Source: JAFGIT01 sp016929465 [NCBI: Candidatus Coatesbacteria bacterium] (lineage in GTDB: Bacteria > B130-G9). Taken from it: DNA of 13,898 nucleotides. The stretch covers positions 1 to 13,898 of the forward strand of contig JAFGIT010000355.1 of NCBI GenBank assembly GCA_016929465.1. The letters run 5' to 3'. The notes below the pieces were generated by a model. The model did not search any database and had not been told where the DNA came from. It saw only the letters and a program-made list of their open reading frames with translations. Both the position numbers and the translations under genes were made by a program. Of the stretch, positions 1-7,314 are shown piece by piece; the stretch's first letter is position 1, and every line of letters starts with the position of its first letter.

Positions 1-350
1 CTCAATCGCAGATGTGCAGGAAGGAAACCAGGACCGTCGACCGGATCGAAAACATAGTCCCCAAGCCTGATCAGGCGCTTGCTGGAAAGGTCCTCAACGG
101 ATACGCCAGAGGCGACGAGATCCTCGACAAGGTCCGGTCGAGCGCTGATGAGAACGAATGCCCCGTAGTCGATCGCTATCAACGAATCGTCGTCAATCAG
201 GTCCGGAAGAAGGCCATCATGATCTCTCATAACGAGACAATCCACGGATTGCGCCTCCTCGGCGAGAATAGCCGGCGGAGAGATGATTGCAGCTATCAGG
301 ACTACTGTGACAAAAAGGGCGTGCGACAAATTGGCGTACTTGGCCTTCAT
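1..350 (-). CDS. N-terminal part of a secreted protein of unknown function (runs off the left edge)
   Basis: An open frame of about 116 codons starts at ATG 350-348 and stays open to position 1, so the C-terminus is outside the window. The first residues form a clear Sec signal peptide: a basic start (MKAKYANLSHA), a hydrophobic core of about 19 residues (LFVTVVLIAAIISPPAILA) and a likely signal peptidase I site after AILA, before EEAQS. The mature part begins with DCLVMRDHDGLLPDLIDDD, then a mixed alpha/beta-looking stretch that includes DYGAFVLISARPDLVEDL. I recognise no family in the visible part. A GGAGG ribosome site lies 8 bases before the ATG, and a sigma70-like promoter lies further upstream, so the gene is probably transcribed separately from the flagellar block. 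The signal peptide, the ribosome site and the open frame support a real gene. Its function is unknown. Confidence 0.75.
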   Translation of the reverse strand, partial: MKAKYANLSHALFVTVVLIAAIISPPAILAEEAQSVDCLVMRDHDGLLPDLIDDDSLIAIDYGAFVLISARPDLVEDLVASGVSVEDLSSKRLIRLGDYVFDPVDGPGFLPAHLRL

Positions 351-358
351 AAACGTAT

Positions 359-363
359 CCTCC
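359..363 (-). promoter_or_regulatory. Ribosome binding site of the left-edge secreted protein gene
   Basis: GGAGG (363-359, minus strand) stands 8 bases before the ATG at 350. It fixes the start of the signal-peptide protein and supports the reading frame being translated. Confidence 0.6.
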
Positions 364-444
364 GTCTGTAAGGGCCTTAATGGGCACAGGCTGGTACCCA
401 TCCAAAGACACAGCAAAATACCAAAACGCCGAGCGGTGATAATG

Positions 445-473
445 ATATTATCTTGGATGGAATCTTGTGTAAA
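445..473 (-). promoter_or_regulatory. Sigma70-like promoter for the left-edge secreted protein gene
   Basis: On the minus strand, TTTACA (473-468) is separated by exactly 17 bases from TAATAT (450-445). This matches the -35 box at 5 of 6 positions and the -10 box at 4 of 6. Transcription would start near 438, giving a leader of roughly 90 bases before the ATG at 350. The element lies in the non-coding gap between dinG and the secreted protein gene and points towards the latter. It is a pattern match only. Confidence 0.4.
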
Positions 474-586
474 GCTGGATTTTTTATGCCGATCTAAGGC
501 TCCGAGACGAGGCATCGGAGGAGCTCCACTCTCGCCGACAGGCAGGCTGGAATCGGTACAGCGCAATGGTCCCCGGGAAGACTCGG

Positions 587-2515
587 TCAGCTCTTACCGG
601 GTGAATTTCCGAAAAGGGAATCGAGAGCCTCAATGTCGTGAGTTATCGGACAAGGAGGAAGGCTCTCGAGAAATTTCCGCCCATAGGACTTCTTCAGAAT
701 TCTCGAGTCGAGGATCGAAAGGACGCCACGGTCGGTCTTGGTCCTAATCAGCCGGCCGAATCCCTGTTTCAGGGCGATGATCGCCTGTGGGACCTGGTAG
801 TCATAGAACGGATTCCCGCCATCGGCCCTTATCTGCTCGATGCGAGCTTCGACTATGGGGTCGCTCGGGACCGCAAAAGGCAACTTATCCACTATCACGC
901 AGCTCAGTGCCTCTCCCTGGACGTCAACGCCCTGCCAGAAGCTAGCGGTCGCGAACAGAACCGAATGCACGTCTTCCTTGAAGCACTTGAGCAATGCGCT
1001 GTTTGGCATCTCGCCCTGAACGAGGCAGCGATGCTTGATTTTGTCCTTAACGTACTCGTAGAGCGACTCCATATTTAGCCGGCTCGTTGACAGCACGAAG
1101 GCCCTGCCCTGGCTCTTCTCGATGATCTTCACTATCTCCGCTGCGGCCATTTTGATGAACAGGGGATCATCAGGCTGGGGCAGGTGTTGAGGGATGTAGA
1201 GCAGCGCCTGGCTTCTGTAGTCAAAGCTGGGCTTGAGCATCAATTCCAGTGGCTCTTCCGCACCGAGGCGTCCGCGAATATACCCGAACGCCCCTTCCGA
1301 AGACAGTGTCGCCGACGTCAGTATCACGGTCGGCACCTCCGCGAATACATGACGGGCCAGCGTCTCTGAGAGACAGATAGGAGTGGCTTTCAGCTGGACG
1401 TGCCCTTCCTTCGCCTCAGCCCAATGCACCATCTTGGCGTCATCTAGCTCGCAGACTGACTTTATGGAGAGAGCCAGCTCTGAGCAGTGTTGAGCAAGCG
1501 GCTTCAAGACATCGACTCCCTCCACACCCGAGAGAGTCTCTGCGAGGTCAGACAAGGCTTCACAGACCTTATCTCTGGCTTCGAGTGTGGTCATGTCGAA
1601 CATGTCCTCTCTAAGCTTGAAGGTTCCATCCCGCCCGACTGAGAAGTTCACGAAGAAAGCCCTTGTCGCCTTCTGGACTCGCCCTATTATCGAGGGCAAA
1701 CCCTCAATCTTGACGTCCTCCAGAGAGAGCTGTTTATTGATGCTGTTCACGAGGTCGATCAGGTGTCCAGGCCCCACGGAAATGCCGAGGAACTGCGAGG
1801 CCACCTGCTCGATATCGTGCGCTTCATCGAAGACCACGACTTTCCTTGCCGGCAGCATGGACAAATCGAGTGCTATCAGAAGCGCGAGATTCGCAAAGAA
1901 CAGGTGATGATTGACCACGGTTACATCGGCCTTATCCGCAGCCTCGCGTGCCCTAGCGAGAAAGCACTCCTTTACATACTCGCACTTTTGCCCTACACAG
2001 AGGTCCCTTTGAGAGCAGATGTCTCCCCAGAAGACCAGTTTCTCGGGCAGGCTCTTGAGCTCCGTTCTATCTCCGGTAACGGTCCGCTCGGCCCAATCCT
2101 GAATCTGGCGGAAGAAACCGATCTCGTTGGGAAATACGAAAAGCGGCTGTCTCTCGAACTCCTTGAGTCTTCTCAAACACAAGTAATTTCCTCTCCCCTT
2201 GAGGCAGGCTGATGTGAAGGAGGTCCCCGATGCCTTCCTGAGCAGGGGCAGGTCTTTATTTAGGAGCTGATCCTGCAGCGTTTTCGTCTTTGTGGAGACT
2301 ATCGCCTTTTTGCCGCTGGCGATAACGGGTATCAGATAGGCGAGGCTCTTCCCTATCCCGGTCCCGGCCTCTACAATCAGATGGCGCTCGGTCTTTATTG
2401 CCTCCCAAACCAGCCTCGCCATACGGGCCTGGTCCGCACGCTTCTCGAAGTTGGGGATTATCCTGTCTAAGGGGCCTCCATCGCCGAATATGGAGGCTAC
2501 ATCAGCCACATTCAC
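587..2515 (-). CDS. dinG: DinG/XPD-family ATP-dependent DNA helicase with an iron-sulfur cluster
   Basis: Superfamily 2 helicase of the DinG/YoaA/XPD type, 642 residues. These enzymes unwind DNA 5' to 3' and help resolve R-loops, forks and damaged DNA. Visible motifs: a Q-motif-like region near residues 23-33, Walker A AGTGIGKS (50-57), the DEAH box (220-223), and the motif VI region near the C-terminus (KQGFGRLIRT). Cys113, Cys163, Cys168 and Cys174 (C-x4-C-x5-C for the last three) match the 4Fe-4S ligand spacing of E. coli DinG; Cys157 is extra. There is no N-terminal exonuclease domain, unlike the Firmicutes form. The annotated start is GTG at 2515. A second in-frame GTG at 2509 is better spaced from the GAGG just before the first, so the true start may be two codons later. 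The gene begins 24 bases after fliY and is probably the last gene of the flagellar transcript. The family is certain; the exact orthology (DinG or YoaA-like) is less so. Confidence 0.92.
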   Translation of the reverse strand: MNVADVASIFGDGGPLDRIIPNFEKRADQARMARLVWEAIKTERHLIVEAGTGIGKSLAYLIPVIASGKKAIVSTKTKTLQDQLLNKDLPLLRKASGTSFTSACLKGRGNYLCLRRLKEFERQPLFVFPNEIGFFRQIQDWAERTVTGDRTELKSLPEKLVFWGDICSQRDLCVGQKCEYVKECFLARAREAADKADVTVVNHHLFFANLALLIALDLSMLPARKVVVFDEAHDIEQVASQFLGISVGPGHLIDLVNSINKQLSLEDVKIEGLPSIIGRVQKATRAFFVNFSVGRDGTFKLREDMFDMTTLEARDKVCEALSDLAETLSGVEGVDVLKPLAQHCSELALSIKSVCELDDAKMVHWAEAKEGHVQLKATPICLSETLARHVFAEVPTVILTSATLSSEGAFGYIRGRLGAEEPLELMLKPSFDYRSQALLYIPQHLPQPDDPLFIKMAAAEIVKIIEKSQGRAFVLSTSRLNMESLYEYVKDKIKHRCLVQGEMPNSALLKCFKEDVHSVLFATASFWQGVDVQGEALSCVIVDKLPFAVPSDPIVEARIEQIRADGGNPFYDYQVPQAIIALKQGFGRLIRTKTDRGVLSILDSRILKKSYGRKFLESLPPCPITHDIEALDSLFGNSPGKS

Positions 2516-2539
2516 CCTCGTGAAGCAACAGCGCGGATC

Positions 2540-3547
2540 CTACCCTAGACCCTTGATTCGCTCAGCCTTACTCTTCACTTCGGTGATGCGGATGGCGAAA
2601 TTAGAATCGACTACTACCACTTCTCCCCGCGCAATGACCAAGTCCTCATTCACGACAAGATCGACCGGTGTATCGACGGATTTGTTTAGCTCGATAATCG
2701 AGCCTGCTCCCAGCTGCAGCAATTCCCTGATGTACATCTGCGTTCCGCCGAATCTCACTCGGACTGGCATCTCCATGTCCATAATGGCCTTCATACGGTC
2801 GTCCATCTCGGCCGTAACGGTCGGTGCTGGAGCGGGAGGCGGCGGCCCGGCCGTTGCGGCGTTCTCGGCCTGTGCTTCGGCTATAATATCGTCGAGTGAA
2901 AACTCGGAAGATGCATCCCCCGCCGCTGCTAGTTGCTCCACAGAGGTATCGGAATAGATGAATAAGAAGGCCGCGTCGAATTTCTCTGCAACCGAGACTC
3001 CGAGCTCTGCACAGAAGGAATTCCCATCTGGGACAACATCTGCAAGGTCCTGAGACTCGCGATCGAATAAGGTGAATGGCCCGGTACTCACGGTGCTCCC
3101 CGATGCCTCGGAGAAGCTCAAGTTGACCTTGCCATATATCTGATTGACCAGTTCGAGATACGCATCCAGGGAATCTTCCGAGAGGTCCTCGTCATCGCCG
3201 TCGATGGGTGCGCCGAGAACGACCTCGACGAAGGCCTTGGCAGTCTCCTTCTTAGCCAGGAAGAGGGTATCCCCTTCGATTCCCTTGGTAAAGGATGTGT
3301 GAATGAGACAGGTTGATTCCGCATCTATGGCAGAAACCAATTCGTCCTTTGAAAAGGAGGCCATCTTGGGCGCCGAGACCTTGATCCCCGAATCAAGGAT
3401 GATCCCCAGAGTCTCCTCTAGTATCTCCGGCAGGCCGCCAAATACTCCCGAGATACTGCCCGCCTCTGGTTCAAGCTCTCCTGTCGCCGTGAGCGGCAAC
3501 GTCAGGAAAGCGGCTTCATCCGACATATCGAGCTTCTCCTCTGCCAT
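2540..3547 (-). CDS. fliY: Flagellar motor switch protein FliY/FliN (CheC-like domain plus FliN domain)
   Basis: A C-ring protein of 335 residues, much longer than a plain FliN (about 100-140). Residues about 30-205 resemble the CheC/FliY domain. Residues about 205-248 are an acidic, Ala/Pro-rich linker containing PPPPAPAP. Residues about 250-335 are the FliN (SpoA) domain, with MEMPVRVRFGG and GSIIELNKSVDTPVDLVVN followed by the typical IARGEVVVVDSNFAIRITEV. D128, E132, N135 and P157 fit the CheC phosphatase signature (D/S-x3-E-x2-N-x22-P), here with 21 residues before Pro. The equivalent first site near residues 41-48 has Gly48 where Asn is expected, so only one site looks intact. FliY proteins of this kind form the base of the C ring with FliM and can dephosphorylate CheY-P; that activity is inferred here. 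I see no FliM-like CheY-binding peptide at the N-terminus. The gene follows fliM after 80 bases, and dinG follows 24 bases later. Confidence 0.9.
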   Translation of the reverse strand: MAEEKLDMSDEAAFLTLPLTATGELEPEAGSISGVFGGLPEILEETLGIILDSGIKVSAPKMASFSKDELVSAIDAESTCLIHTSFTKGIEGDTLFLAKKETAKAFVEVVLGAPIDGDDEDLSEDSLDAYLELVNQIYGKVNLSFSEASGSTVSTGPFTLFDRESQDLADVVPDGNSFCAELGVSVAEKFDAAFLFIYSDTSVEQLAAAGDASSEFSLDDIIAEAQAENAATAGPPPPAPAPTVTAEMDDRMKAIMDMEMPVRVRFGGTQMYIRELLQLGAGSIIELNKSVDTPVDLVVNEDLVIARGEVVVVDSNFAIRITEVKSKAERIKGLG

Positions 3548-3627
3548 TCGGAGCCGAAGCGAGGGCGGCAGTCAGCCCGGTTCCGCTCCCTGGGGCCGCA
3601 TCAGTAATCACATAATAGTCGCTGAGA

Positions 3628-4683
3628 TCATTTCGTCGCAGACTCATCTGGCCCTCCGTCGCCTTCACTCTTCTTAGGTTGTGTCGGCGGTATCGGTTGT
3701 TTGCGCTTCTCAATTCGCGAAATTACCTTAACGGCCCTATTTCGGGCGTGTTCTCCTATTGATGCGGAGAATTTCGGCACGCCATTCACCTCAACAGTGA
3801 GAGGAGTATAAGTTCGGTTCTCAAGAATGACAATGTCACCCTCATCCAGGTCAACCAGGTCCCTGATTGCGAGCTTGCTCCTACCCAGGAAAACGGAGAC
3901 TGGCAGAGTGATTTCATTCATGAGCTCATTTATCCAAAACGAAATCTCAGCAGGTCTATTGGAGGCAGAGACAGAATACCAGTCTTGCGTGAACCTGTGG
4001 ATCACCGGCTCCAGCAACCTGGACGGTATGCACAAGTTCATCATGCCGGACATCTCGGCGATCCTGATCTCGAGGGTCACCAGGACAACCGGCTCATTCG
4101 GCGCGGCTATCTGGATGAGTTGTGGGCTGGTCTCGAACTCCACGACTTCTATCTTGATATCGATAGCTTGAGCCCAGGATTCCTGCAGGTCCTTTAGCGC
4201 CTGCTTTATGACGCCGTCTATTATCCTGTATTCGATGTCGCTGATCTCTCTGACCTCGGCTAGCGGCTGCCCGGGACCTCCGAGCAGTTTGTCAATTATC
4301 GGGAAGACGATCGATGGATTGATCTCGAGCGCCGCATTACCCTCCAGCGGCGCCATGCTCAAGACGCTCAGGCAAGTCGGATCAGGAAGAGACATGAGGA
4401 ACTCGAAATAGGTGAATTGGTCAACAGAGACCAGGTTGACGTCGGACATCGACCTGAGATATGCCGAGAATGAAGCAGAGCAGCTGCGCGCGAACCTATC
4501 ATGGATCAGATGCAAGGACCTTATATTGTCCTTCGATAGGCGGTCAGGGCGCTTGAAATCATAGAGCTGCGCCTTGACGTTGCTCGCTCTATCTGCCTTT
4601 GACCGTTCTCCATCATCTCGCGGTTCGTCCGCGACCTGGGTCAGTAGCGCATCAATCTCATCCTGAGACAATAGCCGAGGCAT
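3628..4683 (-). CDS. fliM: Flagellar motor switch protein FliM
   Basis: FliM, 351 residues, normal length for the family. It sits in the C ring between FliG and FliN/FliY and reverses motor rotation on binding CheY-P. The N-terminal CheY-P-binding peptide is canonical: LSQDEIDALL at residues 5-14. A variable charged linker follows, then the CheC-like middle domain (about 45-235), which carries GGPG at 135-138, the GGXG loop that contacts FliG. The C-terminal FliN-like (SpoA) domain occupies about 255-330, with the pattern LGRSKLAIRDLVDLDEGDIV. The tail is Lys/Pro-rich. The start is ATG 4683, preceded by AAGGGG about 11 bases upstream. The gene lies 45 bases after the small membrane protein gene. 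The intact CheY motif implies that the organism has chemotaxis signalling, although no che gene is in this window. Confidence 0.96.
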   Translation of the reverse strand: MPRLLSQDEIDALLTQVADEPRDDGERSKADRASNVKAQLYDFKRPDRLSKDNIRSLHLIHDRFARSCSASFSAYLRSMSDVNLVSVDQFTYFEFLMSLPDPTCLSVLSMAPLEGNAALEINPSIVFPIIDKLLGGPGQPLAEVREISDIEYRIIDGVIKQALKDLQESWAQAIDIKIEVVEFETSPQLIQIAAPNEPVVLVTLEIRIAEMSGMMNLCIPSRLLEPVIHRFTQDWYSVSASNRPAEISFWINELMNEITLPVSVFLGRSKLAIRDLVDLDEGDIVILENRTYTPLTVEVNGVPKFSASIGEHARNRAVKVISRIEKRKQPIPPTQPKKSEGDGGPDESATK

Positions 4684-4728
4684 TGCTCAACATCCCCTTA
4701 CTTGAACGAATACATGCTTTGTGAAAGA

Positions 4729-5145
4729 CTATGCAGGATCGGTCCGCTCCTCGTCAATCGATGATTTCTGGGCTAGATCGGCCTCCGCAGCGAGACGTTT
4801 CTCTTCCTCGGCTGCCTCTCGTTCAGCCTCGAGTTCGGCGTGAAGCCTCATTTTGCGCTCGGCCTCCCTCTGCCGTTTATATGCCGAACTGAAATGCCAA
4901 TTCATTGTGCTGGCCGCCAACCACCCTAGCAAGCCGAATATTAGAAACGAGGTGACCAGGGAGTGTGATGTCTCGAATATGTTCTTGTCGCTTACCATCG
5001 AGACCATGAAGGTGATAATGCTCGCAACTGCCCCCAGGAGCGCGCCCATCTTGCCCTCGGCAATCCTCACCGGCGGCTCGTCCATTATTGCCTCGTCCGC
5101 GGGTCCCGGTGCCGTTCTTATCTCTGTATTCTCACGCACGATCAT
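4729..5145 (-). CDS. Small membrane protein of unknown function with a charged helical tail, coupled to flhG
   Basis: 138 residues, family not recognised. Layout: a polar N-terminus (1-32); a hydrophobic segment at about 34-51 (MGALLGAVASIITFMVSM); a short loop with SDKNIFETSHS; a second hydrophobic segment at about 63-79 (VTSFLIFGLLGWLAAS); then a long Glu/Ala/Arg/Lys-rich region (about 88-125) that should form an extended helix or coiled coil. This predicts a membrane hairpin with both ends in the cytoplasm. The ATG overlaps the end of flhG by 14 bases, and fliM starts 45 bases after its stop, so it is likely made with FlhF/FlhG and FliM. Position suggests a role in flagellar placement or in anchoring switch or placement proteins, but no sequence motif shows this. 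The overlap and the clean frame support a real gene. Confidence 0.8.
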   Translation of the reverse strand: MIVRENTEIRTAPGPADEAIMDEPPVRIAEGKMGALLGAVASIITFMVSMVSDKNIFETSHSLVTSFLIFGLLGWLAASTMNWHFSSAYKRQREAERKMRLHAELEAEREAAEEEKRLAAEADLAQKSSIDEERTDPA

Positions 5146-6073
5146 TCATTCCGTCATTTAACACACGGTTGAAGAAGCCCGATATACCGCCGCTCAATTT
5201 TTCCTCACTGCTGCTCTGGCGATCAATTGCAGCCATCACTTTGCGGATAGCAATACTGAAGACCGAATTCGGGAATTCAATCACGCTGGGCCTGCGCATC
5301 TTGACTGCGTCCTTTAGGCGCTCATCGAGTGGGATTGCGCCAAGATAGACCAGATTCTTCTCGAGAAATCTACTGGCGACGGACTCCAGATTCTTGAACA
5401 CAATAAGGCCCTGTTCCTCAGATTTGACGCAGTTGACCGTGACGTATGTCCTGGCATCAGGACGCTTCGAGACGAGCGTCTTTATGACCGCGTAGGCATC
5501 GAGCACTGCCGTCGGCTCTGGCTCCGCAACGATGATGACTTCGTCCGCAGAATAGAGAATGCCGGCAACACCGCCTGCTATACCTGCAGCGGTATCGATG
5601 ATGAAGAGGTCCACGTGCTCGTCGTAGTTGAGCACATCGGAGAGAAGAGCAGTAACCTGGGACTGGGTCAAATTCGCAAGAGACTGAATACCGGAGCCGG
5701 CGGGTATCAATCTGAGGCCCTTGGGGCCTTCGACGATAATATCTTCTATGGTCGATTGTCCCTCTATGACATCACGGATGTTCTTGTCCGCTGCGAGGCC
5801 CAGCACCACATCGAGGTTGGCCATCCCGAAATCCGCGTCCAACATCATCACGCGCTTGCCCGACATAGCGTAGGACAGGGCGAGATTCGCCGCGATTACA
5901 GTCTTGCCTACGCCGCCTTTTCCGCCCGTTACAGCCAGGACTCTCGCCCCTCTGTGCCTCGAACGGGAGGCGGATTCGAGTTCGGAAAGCTCGTTTGATG
6001 GCGGATGAGGTTCCTCGCCGGCCCTCTTGCGCTCATTCACAAGCTGTCGCAACCTACCAGCCTGGTCGTTCAT
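5132..6073 (-). CDS. flhG: MinD/ParA-type ATPase FlhG (YlxH), regulator of flagellar number
   Basis: FlhG, 313 residues, a P-loop ATPase of the SIMIBI class that controls flagellar number and placement with FlhF. The N-terminus contains DQAGRLR at residues 3-9, matching the DQAxxLR motif by which FlhG stimulates the FlhF GTPase. The deviant Walker A motif GGKGGVGKT is at 50-58, followed by LDADFGMANLDVVLG (starting near 78) and the Walker B region FIIDTAAG. The C-terminal GISGFFNRVLN looks like an amphipathic membrane-targeting helix, as in MinD and FlhG. The ATG at 6073 overlaps the flhF stop as ATGA, indicating coupled translation. About 45 residues of polar sequence lie before the P-loop, somewhat long for the family. 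The next gene overlaps its 3' end by 14 bases. Confidence 0.95.
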   Translation of the reverse strand: MNDQAGRLRQLVNERKRAGEEPHPPSNELSELESASRSRHRGARVLAVTGGKGGVGKTVIAANLALSYAMSGKRVMMLDADFGMANLDVVLGLAADKNIRDVIEGQSTIEDIIVEGPKGLRLIPAGSGIQSLANLTQSQVTALLSDVLNYDEHVDLFIIDTAAGIAGGVAGILYSADEVIIVAEPEPTAVLDAYAVIKTLVSKRPDARTYVTVNCVKSEEQGLIVFKNLESVASRFLEKNLVYLGAIPLDERLKDAVKMRRPSVIEFPNSVFSIAIRKVMAAIDRQSSSEEKLSGGISGFFNRVLNDGMNDRA

Positions 6074-7302
6074 TGTCCCTCACTCGCGCGCTCCCCACTA
6101 GCCGCTCTCTTCCGAAAGCTATTCGTCAAAACGAACTCCACAATGCGTCCCGGTTCCGCCAACTCGATGTCGTCGGGCACATTCTGCCCGGTCGTGAGAT
6201 AACTGACGGGCTTTTGCGTCCAGACAACCTCGTTGAAAATGCCTCCGAAACTGTTGCATTCATCGAGCTTGGTGAAGATCACGTAATCGGTCGGTACTCT
6301 CCCGAACTCACGTGTTATCTCCACAAGGTCTCGATTCTTGGATGCGCCGCTCAATAGCAGATGCACCTCGTAATACATATCGTTGCGCCCGCCGACGAAG
6401 TTTAGAAGCTCAGTCATCTTGGTTCTGTCCTTCTGACTGCTCCCACCAGTGTCGATCAGCACCAGGTCCATGTCGCTGAAATCGGCAACGTATTGCCGCA
6501 TCTGCTCGGGTGTATCGGCGACTCTCAGCGGGAGTTCAAGAATATTGGCGTATGTCTTGAGCTGCTCGACCGCACCTATCCTGAAGGTATCAATGGTAAG
6601 AAGACCGACCTTCTTTTTCTTGAGCATCGTGTATTGCGCGGCTATCTTGGCGAGCGTTGTCGTTTTGCCCACTCCGGTTGGGCCGATCACGACGACCGTC
6701 TTAGGCCCTGATTCGAGAAGGGATATCGGCCCGGAGGTCAACATCTGGCGCTTCATGACATCAAAGAGGACCTTCAGAGACTCCTTCTCGTCCACCTTCG
6801 AACTGCCCGAGAGCTCCTTCGCAGTGATCGCTATCAACCTTGCGGCGATTCTCTGGTCGATATCGGCATTCTTGAGCCGGCGAAATAGCGCGCCCAGAAT
6901 CGGCCCGTGTTCCTTGATGCTCTCTTCAGCCCATTGGTCGGTCGCGAACTCGACCAGTTCCTTGATCTCGAGAAGGTCTTGCTGGATGCCCTTGATTTCT
7001 TTCGTAGGCTGCTCTCTCTTTAGCCCGGCCAGTTCTCTCTTGAGACGGTCCACCTGCTCCTGCAGTGACGCCAGTTCCCGCGCTTCACTTCCCTTGTGCG
7101 CGGCAGAGACATCATCGGGAGCGCCCGTGACCTGAACGACATCCGATGCAGCGCTCACTTCAACAAAAGTTTTGAGTTGGCCGTATTTGTCCTTCCTCTT
7201 GATGCGTCTCGTCGAAAGGACGAAAGCATTCGGACCCATGTCATCTCGAATGATCCTCAAGGCCGTGGCCATGTTCTCAGCCTCATATCGCTTAACGCGC
7301 AA
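6070..7302 (-). CDS. flhF: Flagellar SRP-type GTPase FlhF
   Basis: FlhF, 410 residues, the third SRP-family GTPase besides Ffh and FtsY. It marks the site where the flagellum assembles. The N-terminal B domain starts with RVKRYEAENMATALRIIRDD and GPNAFVLSTRR. A charged helical linker (about 70-130) follows, then the N and G domains (about 130-390). Motifs: GPTGVGKTTT (207-216), DTFRIGAVEQL (238-248), G3 DTGGSS (284-289) and TKLDE (344-348). The G3 motif is normally DTAGR in SRP GTPases, so Ala286 and Arg288 are replaced by Gly and Ser here. The start is TTG at 7302-7300, supported by GGGAG 7 bases upstream and by the typical N-terminal sequence that begins right there. flhA ends 11 bases upstream, and the stop codon overlaps the flhG start. 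Confidence 0.95.
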   Translation of the reverse strand: MRVKRYEAENMATALRIIRDDMGPNAFVLSTRRIKRKDKYGQLKTFVEVSAASDVVQVTGAPDDVSAAHKGSEARELASLQEQVDRLKRELAGLKREQPTKEIKGIQQDLLEIKELVEFATDQWAEESIKEHGPILGALFRRLKNADIDQRIAARLIAITAKELSGSSKVDEKESLKVLFDVMKRQMLTSGPISLLESGPKTVVVIGPTGVGKTTTLAKIAAQYTMLKKKKVGLLTIDTFRIGAVEQLKTYANILELPLRVADTPEQMRQYVADFSDMDLVLIDTGGSSQKDRTKMTELLNFVGGRNDMYYEVHLLLSGASKNRDLVEITREFGRVPTDYVIFTKLDECNSFGGIFNEVVWTQKPVSYLTTGQNVPDDIELAEPGRIVEFVLTNSFRKRAASGERASEGQ

Positions 7303-7309
7303 ACTACTG

Positions 7310-7314
7310 CTCCC
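7310..7314 (-). promoter_or_regulatory. Ribosome binding site that fixes the TTG start of flhF
   Basis: GGGAG (7314-7310, minus strand) overlaps the last base of the flhA TAG stop and lies 7 bases before TTG 7302. Together with the FlhF-typical N-terminus starting at that codon, it decides for the UUG start. The overlap with the flhA stop suggests coupled translation. Confidence 0.6.

Noticed and set aside
480-586. Intrinsic terminator after dinG
   Set aside because: Short inverted repeats occur (CTCCGA with TCGGAG), but none is followed by a T-run on the minus strand; the nearby run reads as A on that strand.
12-747. Plus-strand open frames at 12-371 and 283-747
   Set aside because: They run opposite to the signal-peptide gene and the dinG end, have no recognisable content or ribosome site, and read as low-quality Arg-rich sequence. 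The minus-strand frame at 350-1 has a clear signal peptide and GGAGG site.
3516-3713. Small minus-strand frame covering the fliM-fliY gap
   Set aside because: It overlaps the end of fliM and the start of fliY in another frame, without a ribosome site or recognisable sequence.
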